Source: a virus
DNA length: 48,489 nt
Virus record (IMG/VR): IMGVR_UViG_3300037010_000741
Span: 1 to 48,489 of that record
Reading direction: 5' to 3' (one strand)
The notes beneath the pieces are model-generated. The model had not been told where the DNA came from, did no database searches, and saw only the letters and a list, made by a program, of their open reading frames with translations. Every line of letters starts with the position of its first letter. Position 1 is the stretch's first letter. This document shows, piece after piece, positions 39,117-48,092 of the stretch. The translations under genes were made by a program, and so were the position numbers.

Positions 39117-39727
39117 TGGAGAATAATTCTGTAAAAAGACCTCTAAAGGCAGTTGAGTCTAAAGAAACAAAACCTACACTACAAAGGCCATCTGAGAAAG
39201 AAACTGCAAAACCTACAGTTACAAAGAGTAAGAATCCTCTTATTTCAGATGATTGTTTAAAAATGCTTAACTATAGGATTGAACAAGAAGACTACTCATC
39301 ACGGGTATATCTTGCTATGTCTATGTGGTTAGATGATAAAGGATACATGAATGCATCTAAACTCTGGAGAAAATATTCAGATGAAGAACGCAATCATGCA
39401 GATTTAGCAAGACAATATTTATTAGATTTAGGACTCAGACCTCTGACTGCTATGCTAAATCAACCCGTGCAAGAGTTCTCAGGATTCCCACAAATTATTA
39501 AAGATACATACGAGCATGAGGTAGTCATTACTAATCAATGTAAAGAACTAGCTAGTCATGCTCTCAAACTAGGAGATCACATGCTCTACCAACTTGCTGG
39601 TACTTATCTCAAAGAACAGATTGAAGAGTTAGGTAAAGCACAAAATCTGGTAGATCAATTAGAATCTTTTGGTGAGGACAAGATAGCAATGCGTTTACTT
39701 GACCACGAGCTCAAAGATTATCTATAA
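39116..39727 (+). CDS. Ferritin (bacterial FtnA-like) with N-terminal extension
   Basis: 203 residues: a 40-residue Lys/Pro/Thr-rich, likely disordered extension, then a four-helix ferritin. It aligns with E. coli FtnA. Helix A is EDYSSRVYLAMSMW (E58 = E17), helix B is SDEERNHADLARQYLLDLG (E91 and H94 = E50 and H53), helix C is DTYEHEVVITNQCKELA (E135 = E94) and helix D is YLKEQIEEL (Q168 and E171 = Q127 and E130). All ferroxidase ligands are thus present, so it should oxidise and store iron, or act as an iron-containing virion part. The gene overlaps the connector gene by 1 nt and lies 68 nt before the next virion gene. Identification is from motif alignment. Confidence 0.85.
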   Translation: MENNSVKRPLKAVESKETKPTLQRPSEKETAKPTVTKSKNPLISDDCLKMLNYRIEQEDYSSRVYLAMSMWLDDKGYMNASKLWRKYSDEERNHADLARQYLLDLGLRPLTAMLNQPVQEFSGFPQIIKDTYEHEVVITNQCKELASHALKLGDHMLYQLAGTYLKEQIEELGKAQNLVDQLESFGEDKIAMRLLDHELKDYL

Positions 39728-39795
39728 AAAATTTGGATATTCTAACATAATACCTTATATTATATCATATTGTAACCCCTAAAACTTAAAAAACA

Positions 39796-41142
39796 ATGGC
39801 TTATTTTAATCATGCGTTTCAGAAAACGCTTATTGCAACAGACATCAATGGAGATACTGATGGTGGTTTCTACACAGTTGATGGTGACAGCACAATTCTC
39901 ATTCCTGCTGGAACAGTGGCAGTAGTAGCTAGTGTAACAACAGGTACATTTGCTGCTAACACAGTAATTGACACTAGTGCAGCATTTGGTGCAACTACTA
40001 TTCAACAATTACCTATGATCTATTTGGCTCAAGGTAGCATTAACACTAAGGACAAACTTGGTCCCTTAGCTGGTGGATATAAAGAGTCTGTAAAGACTAA
40101 AGGTATTAACCCTAAGTATGTAAGTAAGTTCTTTAAGGTTGATCCTTGCTGCTCTCAAAATGAGATTCAGACTGTATGTCTTTGCACAGATGCTATACCT
40201 CAATGTGGTACATCTTACTATTTGCGCGTTGATGTTAAAGGTTCACCTGCGCTACGTTTTTTGAGTCATAATCTGTATCGTACTTTTTCTTCTAATAATG
40301 TATGTTGCCCTGCTGATCCTACAGCTTCTACAGCAATTGATCCAATGCAAGTTCAAACTTCTTGGGCATGGCAAATTGCTCGTGATCCAATCATGAGTCA
40401 ATTTATTCAGGCTGTACTGACTTGGGATTCAGGTGGTGGCACAACCACTTTTGATGTAGCTGCTTGGTATGCTGCTAATCCTACTCTTATGGATACAGAT
40501 CTTTATGCTGCTATTCAAAACGAACCTGCTACTTATCCTTATACTTCAAATGGTCTTGCTTCACAAGAGGAAGATTATTTACCAGGGGAATCCACAGGTG
40601 CTTGTATGTACTTAATTGGTGCATATGTAGACACTCAGTTTGGAACTTGCTCTTTCCATCCACAAGATTTTTATGAACTTGCTCCTGTTAAGATCTACCC
40701 ATCTATTACTGACCAATTAGGAGATCCTTGTGTTGATCAAATTTGGTGTACTAATCTTGATCAACTTGGTGTACAAGGTGATGGATATGGATACAAACTT
40801 CTGCGCGATGTGATTTTATTCCGTCGTTATATGCAAGAGCAATATGTATACGATCCGCGTTTACGTGAGGTTATGAACCAAGATCAAGCTTATAAGTGGA
40901 TTGATCAAACTAGTCAATATACCACTTACGGTATTCTTCATAGTGTACCAAGGTTTAACAACCCAACAGGTGTATTTGACAATGATCAATATCTAGTGAC
41001 TATTGTTATGCCAGCCACTGCGGATTGCGAGACTTCATCTAGTGTAGCAACATTTGAAACTTGGATGAATGCTTATCTTGCTAAGGCTGGTAATGGTGTT
41101 CAGCTTGAAGATCTTTCTGCTTGTTGTGTTAGTGGAGGATAA
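39796..41142 (+). CDS. Virion protein, tail or connector candidate
   Basis: 448 residues, with its own AT-rich leader (TATATTATATCATATTG) and a terminator 40 nt after the stop, as for the capsid gene, so it is probably abundant in the virion. It has a beta-rich N-terminus (VVASVTTGTFAANTVIDTSA), a conserved-looking stretch AQGSINTKDKLGPLAGGYKE, and several paired cysteines (DPCCSQ, CLCTD, NVCC, SACC). It could be a tail tube, ring or auxiliary capsid protein; I could not assign a family. The Cys-rich nature is shared with the following gene cluster. Confidence 0.55.
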   Translation: MAYFNHAFQKTLIATDINGDTDGGFYTVDGDSTILIPAGTVAVVASVTTGTFAANTVIDTSAAFGATTIQQLPMIYLAQGSINTKDKLGPLAGGYKESVKTKGINPKYVSKFFKVDPCCSQNEIQTVCLCTDAIPQCGTSYYLRVDVKGSPALRFLSHNLYRTFSSNNVCCPADPTASTAIDPMQVQTSWAWQIARDPIMSQFIQAVLTWDSGGGTTTFDVAAWYAANPTLMDTDLYAAIQNEPATYPYTSNGLASQEEDYLPGESTGACMYLIGAYVDTQFGTCSFHPQDFYELAPVKIYPSITDQLGDPCVDQIWCTNLDQLGVQGDGYGYKLLRDVILFRRYMQEQYVYDPRLREVMNQDQAYKWIDQTSQYTTYGILHSVPRFNNPTGVFDNDQYLVTIVMPATADCETSSSVATFETWMNAYLAKAGNGVQLEDLSACCVSGG

Positions 41143-41182
41143 TAATATTGATGTATTAAACTAATAAAACGTAATACCTTAA

Positions 41183-41222
41183 AAGGGGGAGTGAGAGTTT
41201 GACTCTTCTTCCCCCTTTTTAT
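41183..41222 (+). terminator. Rho-independent terminator after 448-residue virion gene
   Basis: AAAAGGGGGAGTGAGAGT and ACTCTTCTTCCCCCTTTTT form a stem (5 G-C pairs at the base, about 14 bp with one mismatch and G-U pairs, loop TTG), followed by a T run, about 40 nt past the stop at 41142. Confidence 0.88.
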
Positions 41223-41254
41223 TAAATAAAAATTCGTATCTTATAACAAGAACC

Positions 41255-41905
41255 ATGGCACGACACCAATTATCTCTCAACATAGTAGATGGTTGTAACC
41301 CCAATAATTTTACAATCATTGATACGAGCAATTATATAAATGCTCCTTTATCTTGTCCTACATTAGGAATTACAATGCCAGGTGCTGGAGGTCCTATATA
41401 TTATGTAGATCCTACACAAACTCCAGGTAGTCAATATTACCCTCTTCCTGATGTTTTACAAGTTGATTGTAGCCCATGTCCACCATGTCCTGCTGGTACA
41501 TTTCAACCTTATATAGGTAAGCCTAAATTTAACTATACAATAGACAATATATTCTTAAAAATCCAAAACTCTGGTGAAACACTAAGTTCTCTTTCTGATG
41601 GACTTTGGATTATTAGTTATTGTGTTGCTCCTTGTGATAAACTTGGTGTTGAATATTATTATCTTCGTATAACTTCTGCACTCAATCAATATGCTTCTTT
41701 GCTTTGTAAGTTAAGATTATCTAACTGCTTACCAAGCCAAGAGACTCTAAATATGATTGACCAACTGCATGTAATTAAGATGTATTTGGATTCAGCAAAA
41801 GCTCGCGTTGAAGTATGTCATGCTCCTAATGAAGGGGTAGCACTATATGAATATGCCTTGAAGCTTATGGCTAACTGGGAAAAAACGTGTTGTAGCACTT
41901 GTTAA
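41255..41905 (+). CDS. Cys-rich virion protein
   Basis: 216 residues. The first half contains VDCSPCPPCPAGTFQP (CxxCxxC) and a Gly/Pro-rich beta-type sequence; the second half is helical (ALNQYASLLCKLRLSNCLP; LHVIKMYLDSAKARVEV) and ends EKTCCSTC. The cysteines suggest zinc binding or disulfides. It opens the cluster of Cys-rich genes that runs to the window end, and may be a tail assembly or adaptor protein. Position-based inference only. Confidence 0.5.
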   Translation: MARHQLSLNIVDGCNPNNFTIIDTSNYINAPLSCPTLGITMPGAGGPIYYVDPTQTPGSQYYPLPDVLQVDCSPCPPCPAGTFQPYIGKPKFNYTIDNIFLKIQNSGETLSSLSDGLWIISYCVAPCDKLGVEYYYLRITSALNQYASLLCKLRLSNCLPSQETLNMIDQLHVIKMYLDSAKARVEVCHAPNEGVALYEYALKLMANWEKTCCSTC

Positions 41906-41927
41906 ATTTATATAAAACCAACAAATA

Positions 41928-42080
41928 ATGGCTCGAATTCAATGTCCAAATTGTGGCATCCCCTGCACAGGTTGCGCGGGTGCTCGTATTGTAACTGCAT
42001 CTAATGGAACCAAATGCTGTACTAAATGCATAGGTAAATTAGAACTTCAAATTAAGTCAAATCAACAAAACAAAAATTAA
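41928..42080 (+). CDS. 50-residue zinc-ribbon micro-protein
   Basis: ATG at 41928 to TAA at 42080; 50 residues, beginning MARIQCPNCGIPCTGCAGAR and ending NQQNKN. Six or more cysteines in CPNC, CTGC and KCCTKC form an ideal zinc-binding pair. The leader has AACCAACAAA (41916-41925), as at other virion genes, which supports a real gene. It could bind nucleic acid or be a zinc-stapled virion peptide. Confidence 0.65.
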   Translation: MARIQCPNCGIPCTGCAGARIVTASNGTKCCTKCIGKLELQIKSNQQNKN

Positions 42081-42085
42081 CTTAA

Positions 42086-42331
42086 ATGAGTTGCGAAATC
42101 ACTCCTTCCTTACCTGCAGAAACTAAGATTGATATCCTTATTAGTAATGAGGGTATGAATCGTTATCGTAATGACTATTATGGTATGAATGTATGTAAGG
42201 AAGGATATGATTTTATGTATTTAATGGACATGAAATTTCTATTGCAGATGACATCATGTGCCCAGACTGAGTGTCATTGCTATTGTCAATGTTCATATGA
42301 TGCGGTTAAAGAGCGAATAAATACTTTATGA
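42086..42331 (+). CDS. Small Cys-rich protein
   Basis: 81 residues; Tyr- and Met-rich (NRYRNDYYGMNVCKEGYDFM) with a Cys cluster CAQTECHCYCQC at about 62-73. It starts 5 nt after the zinc micro-protein and its stop overlaps the 452-residue gene by 4 nt (ATGA). Probably a structural or assembly component of the Cys-rich tail cluster; no family recognised. Confidence 0.55.
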   Translation: MSCEITPSLPAETKIDILISNEGMNRYRNDYYGMNVCKEGYDFMYLMDMKFLLQMTSCAQTECHCYCQCSYDAVKERINTL

Positions 42332-43686
42332 AACCTATACAAAAGCCAGTAAACAATAAAGTTACATCATGTGAGGATGTCTCATCGACATGTGTCATAT
42401 GGGATGGACCAGCTTTATCGTTTGGTTGCATGAATATAGAAATATGCAAGGGAGATAGTATAAATATTGCTTTGTACGAGCTTTTCAAAATGATGTGCAC
42501 GCTTTTAGAGAATACAAATATATCCCTGATTGATTCAACATGTTTGTTTGATTTACCTGCTGAGCCTGATACTTTTGAAGAACTATTAAACCTAATCATA
42601 CAAAAGTTATGTGACCAGGATATAACAGTACTTTCACTAGAAGATGTAGAAAATAGAACATATAGTGCAAATCTTCCTTACTGCTTACAGAATGTTAACG
42701 ATGTATTGACTGTAACAAAACTACCCATTGACCAGTACTTCAATAAAGTAGCATTCAGCATGTGTGAGCCAATTGCTCAATTGGATGATAATTTAATTGA
42801 AATTGCTGATATACAAGTTCAGATTGCACTTTTAGATGCTGAAATTACTGCGATTTGTATACCAATTGCAGGTTTAGAAGTCACTCCAACATGTTCAGCT
42901 CCTGCTATTCCTACACTTATTAACAAAGCACTTGAAGCACTAGAGTCAGCTTTTTGTTCATACAAGAACTTTACAGGTACTCCTGATGAGTTATCCAAGG
43001 CTATTGCATTAGATTGTCCTAACCTAAATAATTTATCTGCGCTATCCAACACAAATACAATGAGTGATATTTATGGTTGGGTAAATACCCCCACAAATGT
43101 AGCCCAGAGTATGAATAATTTATGGTTAACAATCTGTGACATTAGATCAGCAATAAGAAATATTCTAATAGGATGTTGTGTAGATAGCCCTTGTTTATCT
43201 TTCATTGTTTTTTACGAACTACAGTTTGATCCAAACAATCAGTGGATGGATATTGTGTTTAATGATAATGTATATCCACCACCATCTCCAATGCCTGGAT
43301 TAAATGGAACTCAAACTATTATAAAAAAGTTAGACAGAACACTAACGTATAATGGATCAGTGATTGCTCCAGTGTGGATAGCTGCAGACTTCCCTACTAT
43401 AGGAAATGTAATCATTACTATTAATGATGGATCTGGCGATATTGTATTAGATACTGGATCTACAATAGTAGACCTTATGTATTTTAGTGGACCAACTGGT
43501 GGAAAATACAGATTTAACTACACTCCAGATTATGACTATAATGCTCCTGTAAAAAGCATTAAGATAGAATTTGATTATACATGGGATAATCCATCACCCC
43601 CTGTAAGTGTTCTACCACCTGCAGTTCCTACTTGTGAAGAGTGCGCATGTTGTTGTACTTACTCAATAATAAACGGAATTTATTAA
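42328..43686 (+). CDS. Cys-rich tail or fibre protein, paralogue 1
   Basis: 452 residues. The N-terminus CVIWDGPALSFGCMNIEICK followed by a helix (SINIALYELFKMMCTLLE) is a module I associate with Bacteroidota phage virion proteins, reading roughly C(V)xWDGPxLxxxxxxxGDxxxxALxxL. It aligns over its full length with the first 450 residues of the next gene: WDGP module, PTC segment, GWVN(T/S)P(T/V)N motif with NLWLT(I/V)CD(I/M)R, then GCC and a beta domain. A helical rod with disulfide or metal bridges plus beta head seems likely. A tail-fibre or baseplate role is inferred. Confidence 0.6.
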   Translation: MKPIQKPVNNKVTSCEDVSSTCVIWDGPALSFGCMNIEICKGDSINIALYELFKMMCTLLENTNISLIDSTCLFDLPAEPDTFEELLNLIIQKLCDQDITVLSLEDVENRTYSANLPYCLQNVNDVLTVTKLPIDQYFNKVAFSMCEPIAQLDDNLIEIADIQVQIALLDAEITAICIPIAGLEVTPTCSAPAIPTLINKALEALESAFCSYKNFTGTPDELSKAIALDCPNLNNLSALSNTNTMSDIYGWVNTPTNVAQSMNNLWLTICDIRSAIRNILIGCCVDSPCLSFIVFYELQFDPNNQWMDIVFNDNVYPPPSPMPGLNGTQTIIKKLDRTLTYNGSVIAPVWIAADFPTIGNVIITINDGSGDIVLDTGSTIVDLMYFSGPTGGKYRFNYTPDYDYNAPVKSIKIEFDYTWDNPSPPVSVLPPAVPTCEECACCCTYSIINGIY

Positions 43687-43687
43687 T

Positions 43688-46600
43688 ATGAAACCTGTCA
43701 GTTCAAGTATCAAATCAAATAACAAGTGTCTCAACCCCGTCACTACTAAATGTGTAACATGGGATGGACCAGAGATTACATGTTTAGATGGCACTGTACT
43801 CTGCAAGGGTCAGACTATTGAAAACAGCGTATACTTACTTGCAAGCAAAATGTGTGAGATATACGAGGCTATTGATATTCAAGGAATAAATACTTGTATC
43901 AACAACATTCAAGATGGTGCTTCTATAAGTATAGGTTCTACATCTACTATACAGCAGATATTTTCAGCTATCATCAACAAGGTATGTTCGTTAAATACAC
44001 GCGTACAGACACTTGAAAACACAGATTGTCCTGAGATTAGAGCAGTTGTTCCTACTTGTCTTATTAATGATACGACCTTACCAGTTCAAGTGCAAAGTCT
44101 TTTAGGGTGGGATAGCACAACTAATACATTACCTATTGAATCTTATGCGAGTTATGTGGCGCAGATTATATGTTTCATGCTCATTAAGATTAATACGATA
44201 CAGAATAGCATTGCCAGTATAAATCAAGACATCCAATCTTTGTGGGATGCTTTGAACAATTGCACAAACAACTGTTCATTTAATGTACAACCTACTTGTA
44301 CTAATAATTTTACTCTTAACCCAAATAATCAACCCGTATTCATATCAGATGCATATACGTGGTTAGAAACTGATTTTTGTCAATTACAATCTGCAATAGG
44401 AACATCTAGTCAAATTACTGATGCAATATCAAAACAATGTGCTAACTTGAATGAGCAAGACAAGCTTTCTTCAGGTGGTACAATGGAGAATATTGCTGGA
44501 TGGGTTAATAGTCCAGTTAACTTGGCAGATAGTTTATCAAACATGTGGTTGACTGTATGTGATATGCGTCAAGCAGTAAGTCAAATACTAGATGGATGTT
44601 GTTTTTCACTTTGCAGCTACTTAGAGTTTGGGTATGACATCACATGGTCACAGGATGGAACAACCGTTACTTTTTCGGTGAATACTCCTGGATTTGCAAC
44701 AGTTTATACAAGTGCTGCTGTTCCTGCACCTTTAACGTCTCCTTATACAGCAGCTGCTCCAGGTCCTCTTCTAGCGTGGGTAACAACACAGTTTCCTATA
44801 GCATCACAAACTAACATAGTAATTACATTTGATGATGGTGTGGGTATGCAAGCAGTTTGGAGTACAGGTCAAAAACTGAATGCTCTTGCTATTGTTTCAA
44901 CACCTATTTCATTTACTTTTCCTATGGGTTATGATTATACATCAATAAATCAAACTATTAATATACAGTTTAACTACGATGTGGATGACAGCGTTACTCC
45001 AGTGGTAAGTTGTGAGATAAATCAAACTGATAGCTTACCTTATGAATGCTGTTCTCCACCACCTGTTCCTTATGATTGGGGTTATGATATAAGCTCAAGT
45101 GATGGTACAGACATGACTATAATTGTAGATGGTCTTCTAGAGTCAACAGGTCTAGTTTATCCATCTACAGGAACTGCTAATCCAACTACGATTGGAGCAA
45201 ATACATTAATTGATACATCAGCTACATTCAATGCAGGATGGGCAACTTCTGGTGAATTTGGATACATTGTAAGAATAACAAGTGGACCAGGTGCGGGACA
45301 AGTTAGGTATATTACTAATGTAAATGTTGGTGCAGATACACTAACAGTTAATCAAAACTGGGATACACCACTACCAACAACAGCAAGTACCTATGAAATT
45401 CAGGATATATATTGGTTATTCCCACTTAATGGTCCTGATTATCCATGTGGTATTTCTGCACCTGATCCTTCACCACTGATTGATCTTAAAATTCAAATAA
45501 TTGAAATTGATAGTGCTTACAACCCTAATGACCCTACTAATTGGAACATACAATTTCAAATTCCAAATATTAGTAGTACTACAATAAGTACTACAGGTGC
45601 TATTGTTTCATCTGGTGTTTTAAGTCCAAATGTAGATTATGCGGTTGCTGTATTTGCACACTATGCATGTAACTACTCAGAACCTACAATTTATAACACA
45701 GTAACACCTATTGCAGCAAGTGTTAGCATTCAATTTGGAACACCAACAGCACCTGCTCCACAGGTATTTACTACAGCATCAACTCAGGTAATTGTAGATG
45801 ATATTACAAATAACTCACCATCTTCAAATTTACCTAATCAGAGTGTTACTTCACAAAGTCCTGCTCTTTTTGCATTGACTTTACCTACTGCAGGAAATTT
45901 TACTAGGTTTGAGCTTATACCTGGAAAAGGAGTATTTGCTCCACTACCAGGTCAGACGCCTATAAACTATGCAATTTGTGGATTGATTTATGATCCTTGG
46001 AGTACTACTGGAGCTCCATTAAATACACCAAATCGAGATATAGTCCTTGGGCAATATCGTGGGTATGATGTTGAGATATTTGATGCGTCAGCAAATAATA
46101 CACTTACACCCATATTGGATGCATGTGGAGTACCTTTTAAAACTAACTCGTTAGATGATCCAAACATAGCATTTATATATAATCAACCATTTGGATTTGC
46201 TGGCCTATGTCCAGTTCCTCCAGTACCCTTGTGTGTTATTGCTCCACAAACAATTCCTCCATGCCCTCTTGGAACAGCTGGTGTTCCAATTACAATTGAT
46301 ATTCCATCTACATATATTCCAAATGTATTGCCTATTATAGTACGCTATAATCCTGCAAACCGTAAGGTAAATCTTAGTGATGATTTTCATACTATAACCA
46401 TCAAAGCGGGCAGTAGATTAAGAATCAATAATACGGGTGCAGTTAATAATTTGACTAATGCTGATTTATTTTTCTATGTGCGCGTATTTACATTTGATCC
46501 AAGTGCAGTAGCTCCAGGATGGAGTGATTACCCAACACCTAGATATAACTCATTTCCACTTATACCTACTACTACACCTATTGGTCCTTTAGGATTTTGG

Positions 46601-46930
46601 CAAGAAACTGTACTTGTTGATCAGACTGTGACATGTAAATATGGTGATGCAATATATGGGTTACTTCAATACGATACAGGTAGTGCGTCTCCTCCTAATT
46701 CTAGTTGTTTCATTGGTTCTGGTGCTTCAACTATGCCACTGACAATTGGACCTGATCCTACTACATCTCAGTTTTCTTGTAACATACCGTCACTTGTAGA
46801 AATATCAACAACAAGAAATGGAACAGCACTTCCAGTAATAACTGGGTCTACCAGAGGATTAAACTATAAGTTCTTTGTAACAGAAGACTTGGATATATCA
46901 TTTGATGTAGTTGTAAATATTAATGCATAA
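43688..46930 (+). CDS. Large Cys-rich tail or fibre protein, paralogue 2
   Basis: 1080 residues. The first 450 align with the preceding gene (CVTWDGPEITCLDGTVLCKG; GWVNSPVNLADSLSNMWLTV). A beta motif then recurs (GYDITWSQDGTTVTF; WGYDISSSDGTDMTI), showing internal duplication, and about residues 490-570 contain GANTLIDTSATFNAGW, GYIVRITSGPGAGQVRYI, a beta repeat type found in phage fibres. The rest is Thr/Ser/Pro-rich beta sequence. Long beta proteins at this place usually form fibres or baseplate plates. No catalytic motif or chaperone domain is seen. It is separated from its paralogue by 1 nt. Confidence 0.6.
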   Translation: MKPVSSSIKSNNKCLNPVTTKCVTWDGPEITCLDGTVLCKGQTIENSVYLLASKMCEIYEAIDIQGINTCINNIQDGASISIGSTSTIQQIFSAIINKVCSLNTRVQTLENTDCPEIRAVVPTCLINDTTLPVQVQSLLGWDSTTNTLPIESYASYVAQIICFMLIKINTIQNSIASINQDIQSLWDALNNCTNNCSFNVQPTCTNNFTLNPNNQPVFISDAYTWLETDFCQLQSAIGTSSQITDAISKQCANLNEQDKLSSGGTMENIAGWVNSPVNLADSLSNMWLTVCDMRQAVSQILDGCCFSLCSYLEFGYDITWSQDGTTVTFSVNTPGFATVYTSAAVPAPLTSPYTAAAPGPLLAWVTTQFPIASQTNIVITFDDGVGMQAVWSTGQKLNALAIVSTPISFTFPMGYDYTSINQTINIQFNYDVDDSVTPVVSCEINQTDSLPYECCSPPPVPYDWGYDISSSDGTDMTIIVDGLLESTGLVYPSTGTANPTTIGANTLIDTSATFNAGWATSGEFGYIVRITSGPGAGQVRYITNVNVGADTLTVNQNWDTPLPTTASTYEIQDIYWLFPLNGPDYPCGISAPDPSPLIDLKIQIIEIDSAYNPNDPTNWNIQFQIPNISSTTISTTGAIVSSGVLSPNVDYAVAVFAHYACNYSEPTIYNTVTPIAASVSIQFGTPTAPAPQVFTTASTQVIVDDITNNSPSSNLPNQSVTSQSPALFALTLPTAGNFTRFELIPGKGVFAPLPGQTPINYAICGLIYDPWSTTGAPLNTPNRDIVLGQYRGYDVEIFDASANNTLTPILDACGVPFKTNSLDDPNIAFIYNQPFGFAGLCPVPPVPLCVIAPQTIPPCPLGTAGVPITIDIPSTYIPNVLPIIVRYNPANRKVNLSDDFHTITIKAGSRLRINNTGAVNNLTNADLFFYVRVFTFDPSAVAPGWSDYPTPRYNSFPLIPTTTPIGPLGFWQETVLVDQTVTCKYGDAIYGLLQYDTGSASPPNSSCFIGSGASTMPLTIGPDPTTSQFSCNIPSLVEISTTRNGTALPVITGSTRGLNYKFFVTEDLDISFDVVVNINA

Positions 46931-46948
46931 CAATAACAAATAAAAAAA

Positions 46949-48088
46949 ATGAATAATAATAACTGCGATCCATGTAATGTTGTACCAGGGGCACCTGTTA
47001 CACTAGCTCCTATATGTCCTACACCATCTTGTGAAGACCTAGTTCCAACAGAATGTGTCATAAACAATCTGCTTGATGATGATTGTACTAGTTATTTGTA
47101 TGAATATGATGAACAAACAGGTGCATTAATTATAGACCCATTAACAAATGCACCCACTCCAATAACTAATGATGATGGACAGCCTTCATATCCACTGGGA
47201 TTATCTATAGTGCCTGGGCAGAATCTTAATACAATTCTTACTAATTTAGTAGATAGTCAGAATTGCGCGTTCAACCCCAACTATATTGCGGGTATGCTGC
47301 AAATCATACAGGCTAATCCTAATCATCCTGTATCTCAAATATTCTGCAATCTTGTTTGTAGTTGTGTATGTGATGATGAAACATTGTGTGGCGGTATAGA
47401 AGTTGAGCAAGCAGTGTTTAATCCAATAGGTACAGATACTGTATCAATAACATGGTTTGCGTTACCAGGTGTTACCTACACCCTTAATTTTATTAATACA
47501 GGTACACTTCCACCACAAACTAGTACAATACCAGGATTTATTCCTAATATTCCAATTGGTGGAGCAAGTTATACATATAATGTACTATCATCTGCTGGAC
47601 TTGAACCAGGTTCTCCTTACCAAATGACCATTACAGCTACAACACCAGATGGTGTAAGCTGTGAAAGTATTACTTGGTTTTTTAATACATTACCTAGTGA
47701 AGAATGCACCTGTCCTGATATTAGTATTCAGGTAGTAGATGAAAATGGAGCTGCGTTAGATGCAATCTCATTTAATATTATTTATTTGGGTAGTCCTACT
47801 GGTACTATTCCTGTAGAATACTTACTACGAATAGAAGATATTAATGGAAATATAATTATTCCTGCTGGTTTATATCCATCGCTTGCTCCTAACCCAACAC
47901 CTCTATGTTTTGGTAATTGTCCTCCTGGTGGTGGAGCTGGTTTTGTTGGTGGTACTTACATAGTATATGTTACTCCAGTTTGTGAAGACCCAGATTGTCT
48001 TGGTACTGAAGTCTACGAAGAAATATTAGTAGAGGGGCCATTATTGTGTGACGTACCTAACATTGTATCAATAATATCTAATCCATAA
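46949..48088 (+). CDS. Cys-rich virion protein with fibronectin III-like region
   Basis: 379 residues. The N-terminal Cys-rich segment (CDPCNVV; CPTPSCEDLVPTECVI) and the CNLVCSCVCDDETLCGG cluster precede a beta domain at about 155-250 with fibronectin III character (TVSITWFALPGVTYTLNFI; SPYQMTITATTPDGVSCESI). A second beta domain follows (DISIQVVDENGAALDAISF). FN3-like domains are frequent on phage tails and bind carbohydrate surfaces. It belongs to the same Cys-rich cluster. The next gene starts 4 nt after its stop. Confidence 0.55.
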   Translation: MNNNNCDPCNVVPGAPVTLAPICPTPSCEDLVPTECVINNLLDDDCTSYLYEYDEQTGALIIDPLTNAPTPITNDDGQPSYPLGLSIVPGQNLNTILTNLVDSQNCAFNPNYIAGMLQIIQANPNHPVSQIFCNLVCSCVCDDETLCGGIEVEQAVFNPIGTDTVSITWFALPGVTYTLNFINTGTLPPQTSTIPGFIPNIPIGGASYTYNVLSSAGLEPGSPYQMTITATTPDGVSCESITWFFNTLPSEECTCPDISIQVVDENGAALDAISFNIIYLGSPTGTIPVEYLLRIEDINGNIIIPAGLYPSLAPNPTPLCFGNCPPGGGAGFVGGTYIVYVTPVCEDPDCLGTEVYEEILVEGPLLCDVPNIVSIISNP

Positions 48089-48092
48089 TGTA

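Noticed and set aside
39796-41142. Naming the 448-residue protein as tail sheath or tail tube
   Set aside because: Position and expression signals suggest an abundant virion protein, but no family motif decides between tail, ring and capsid roles.
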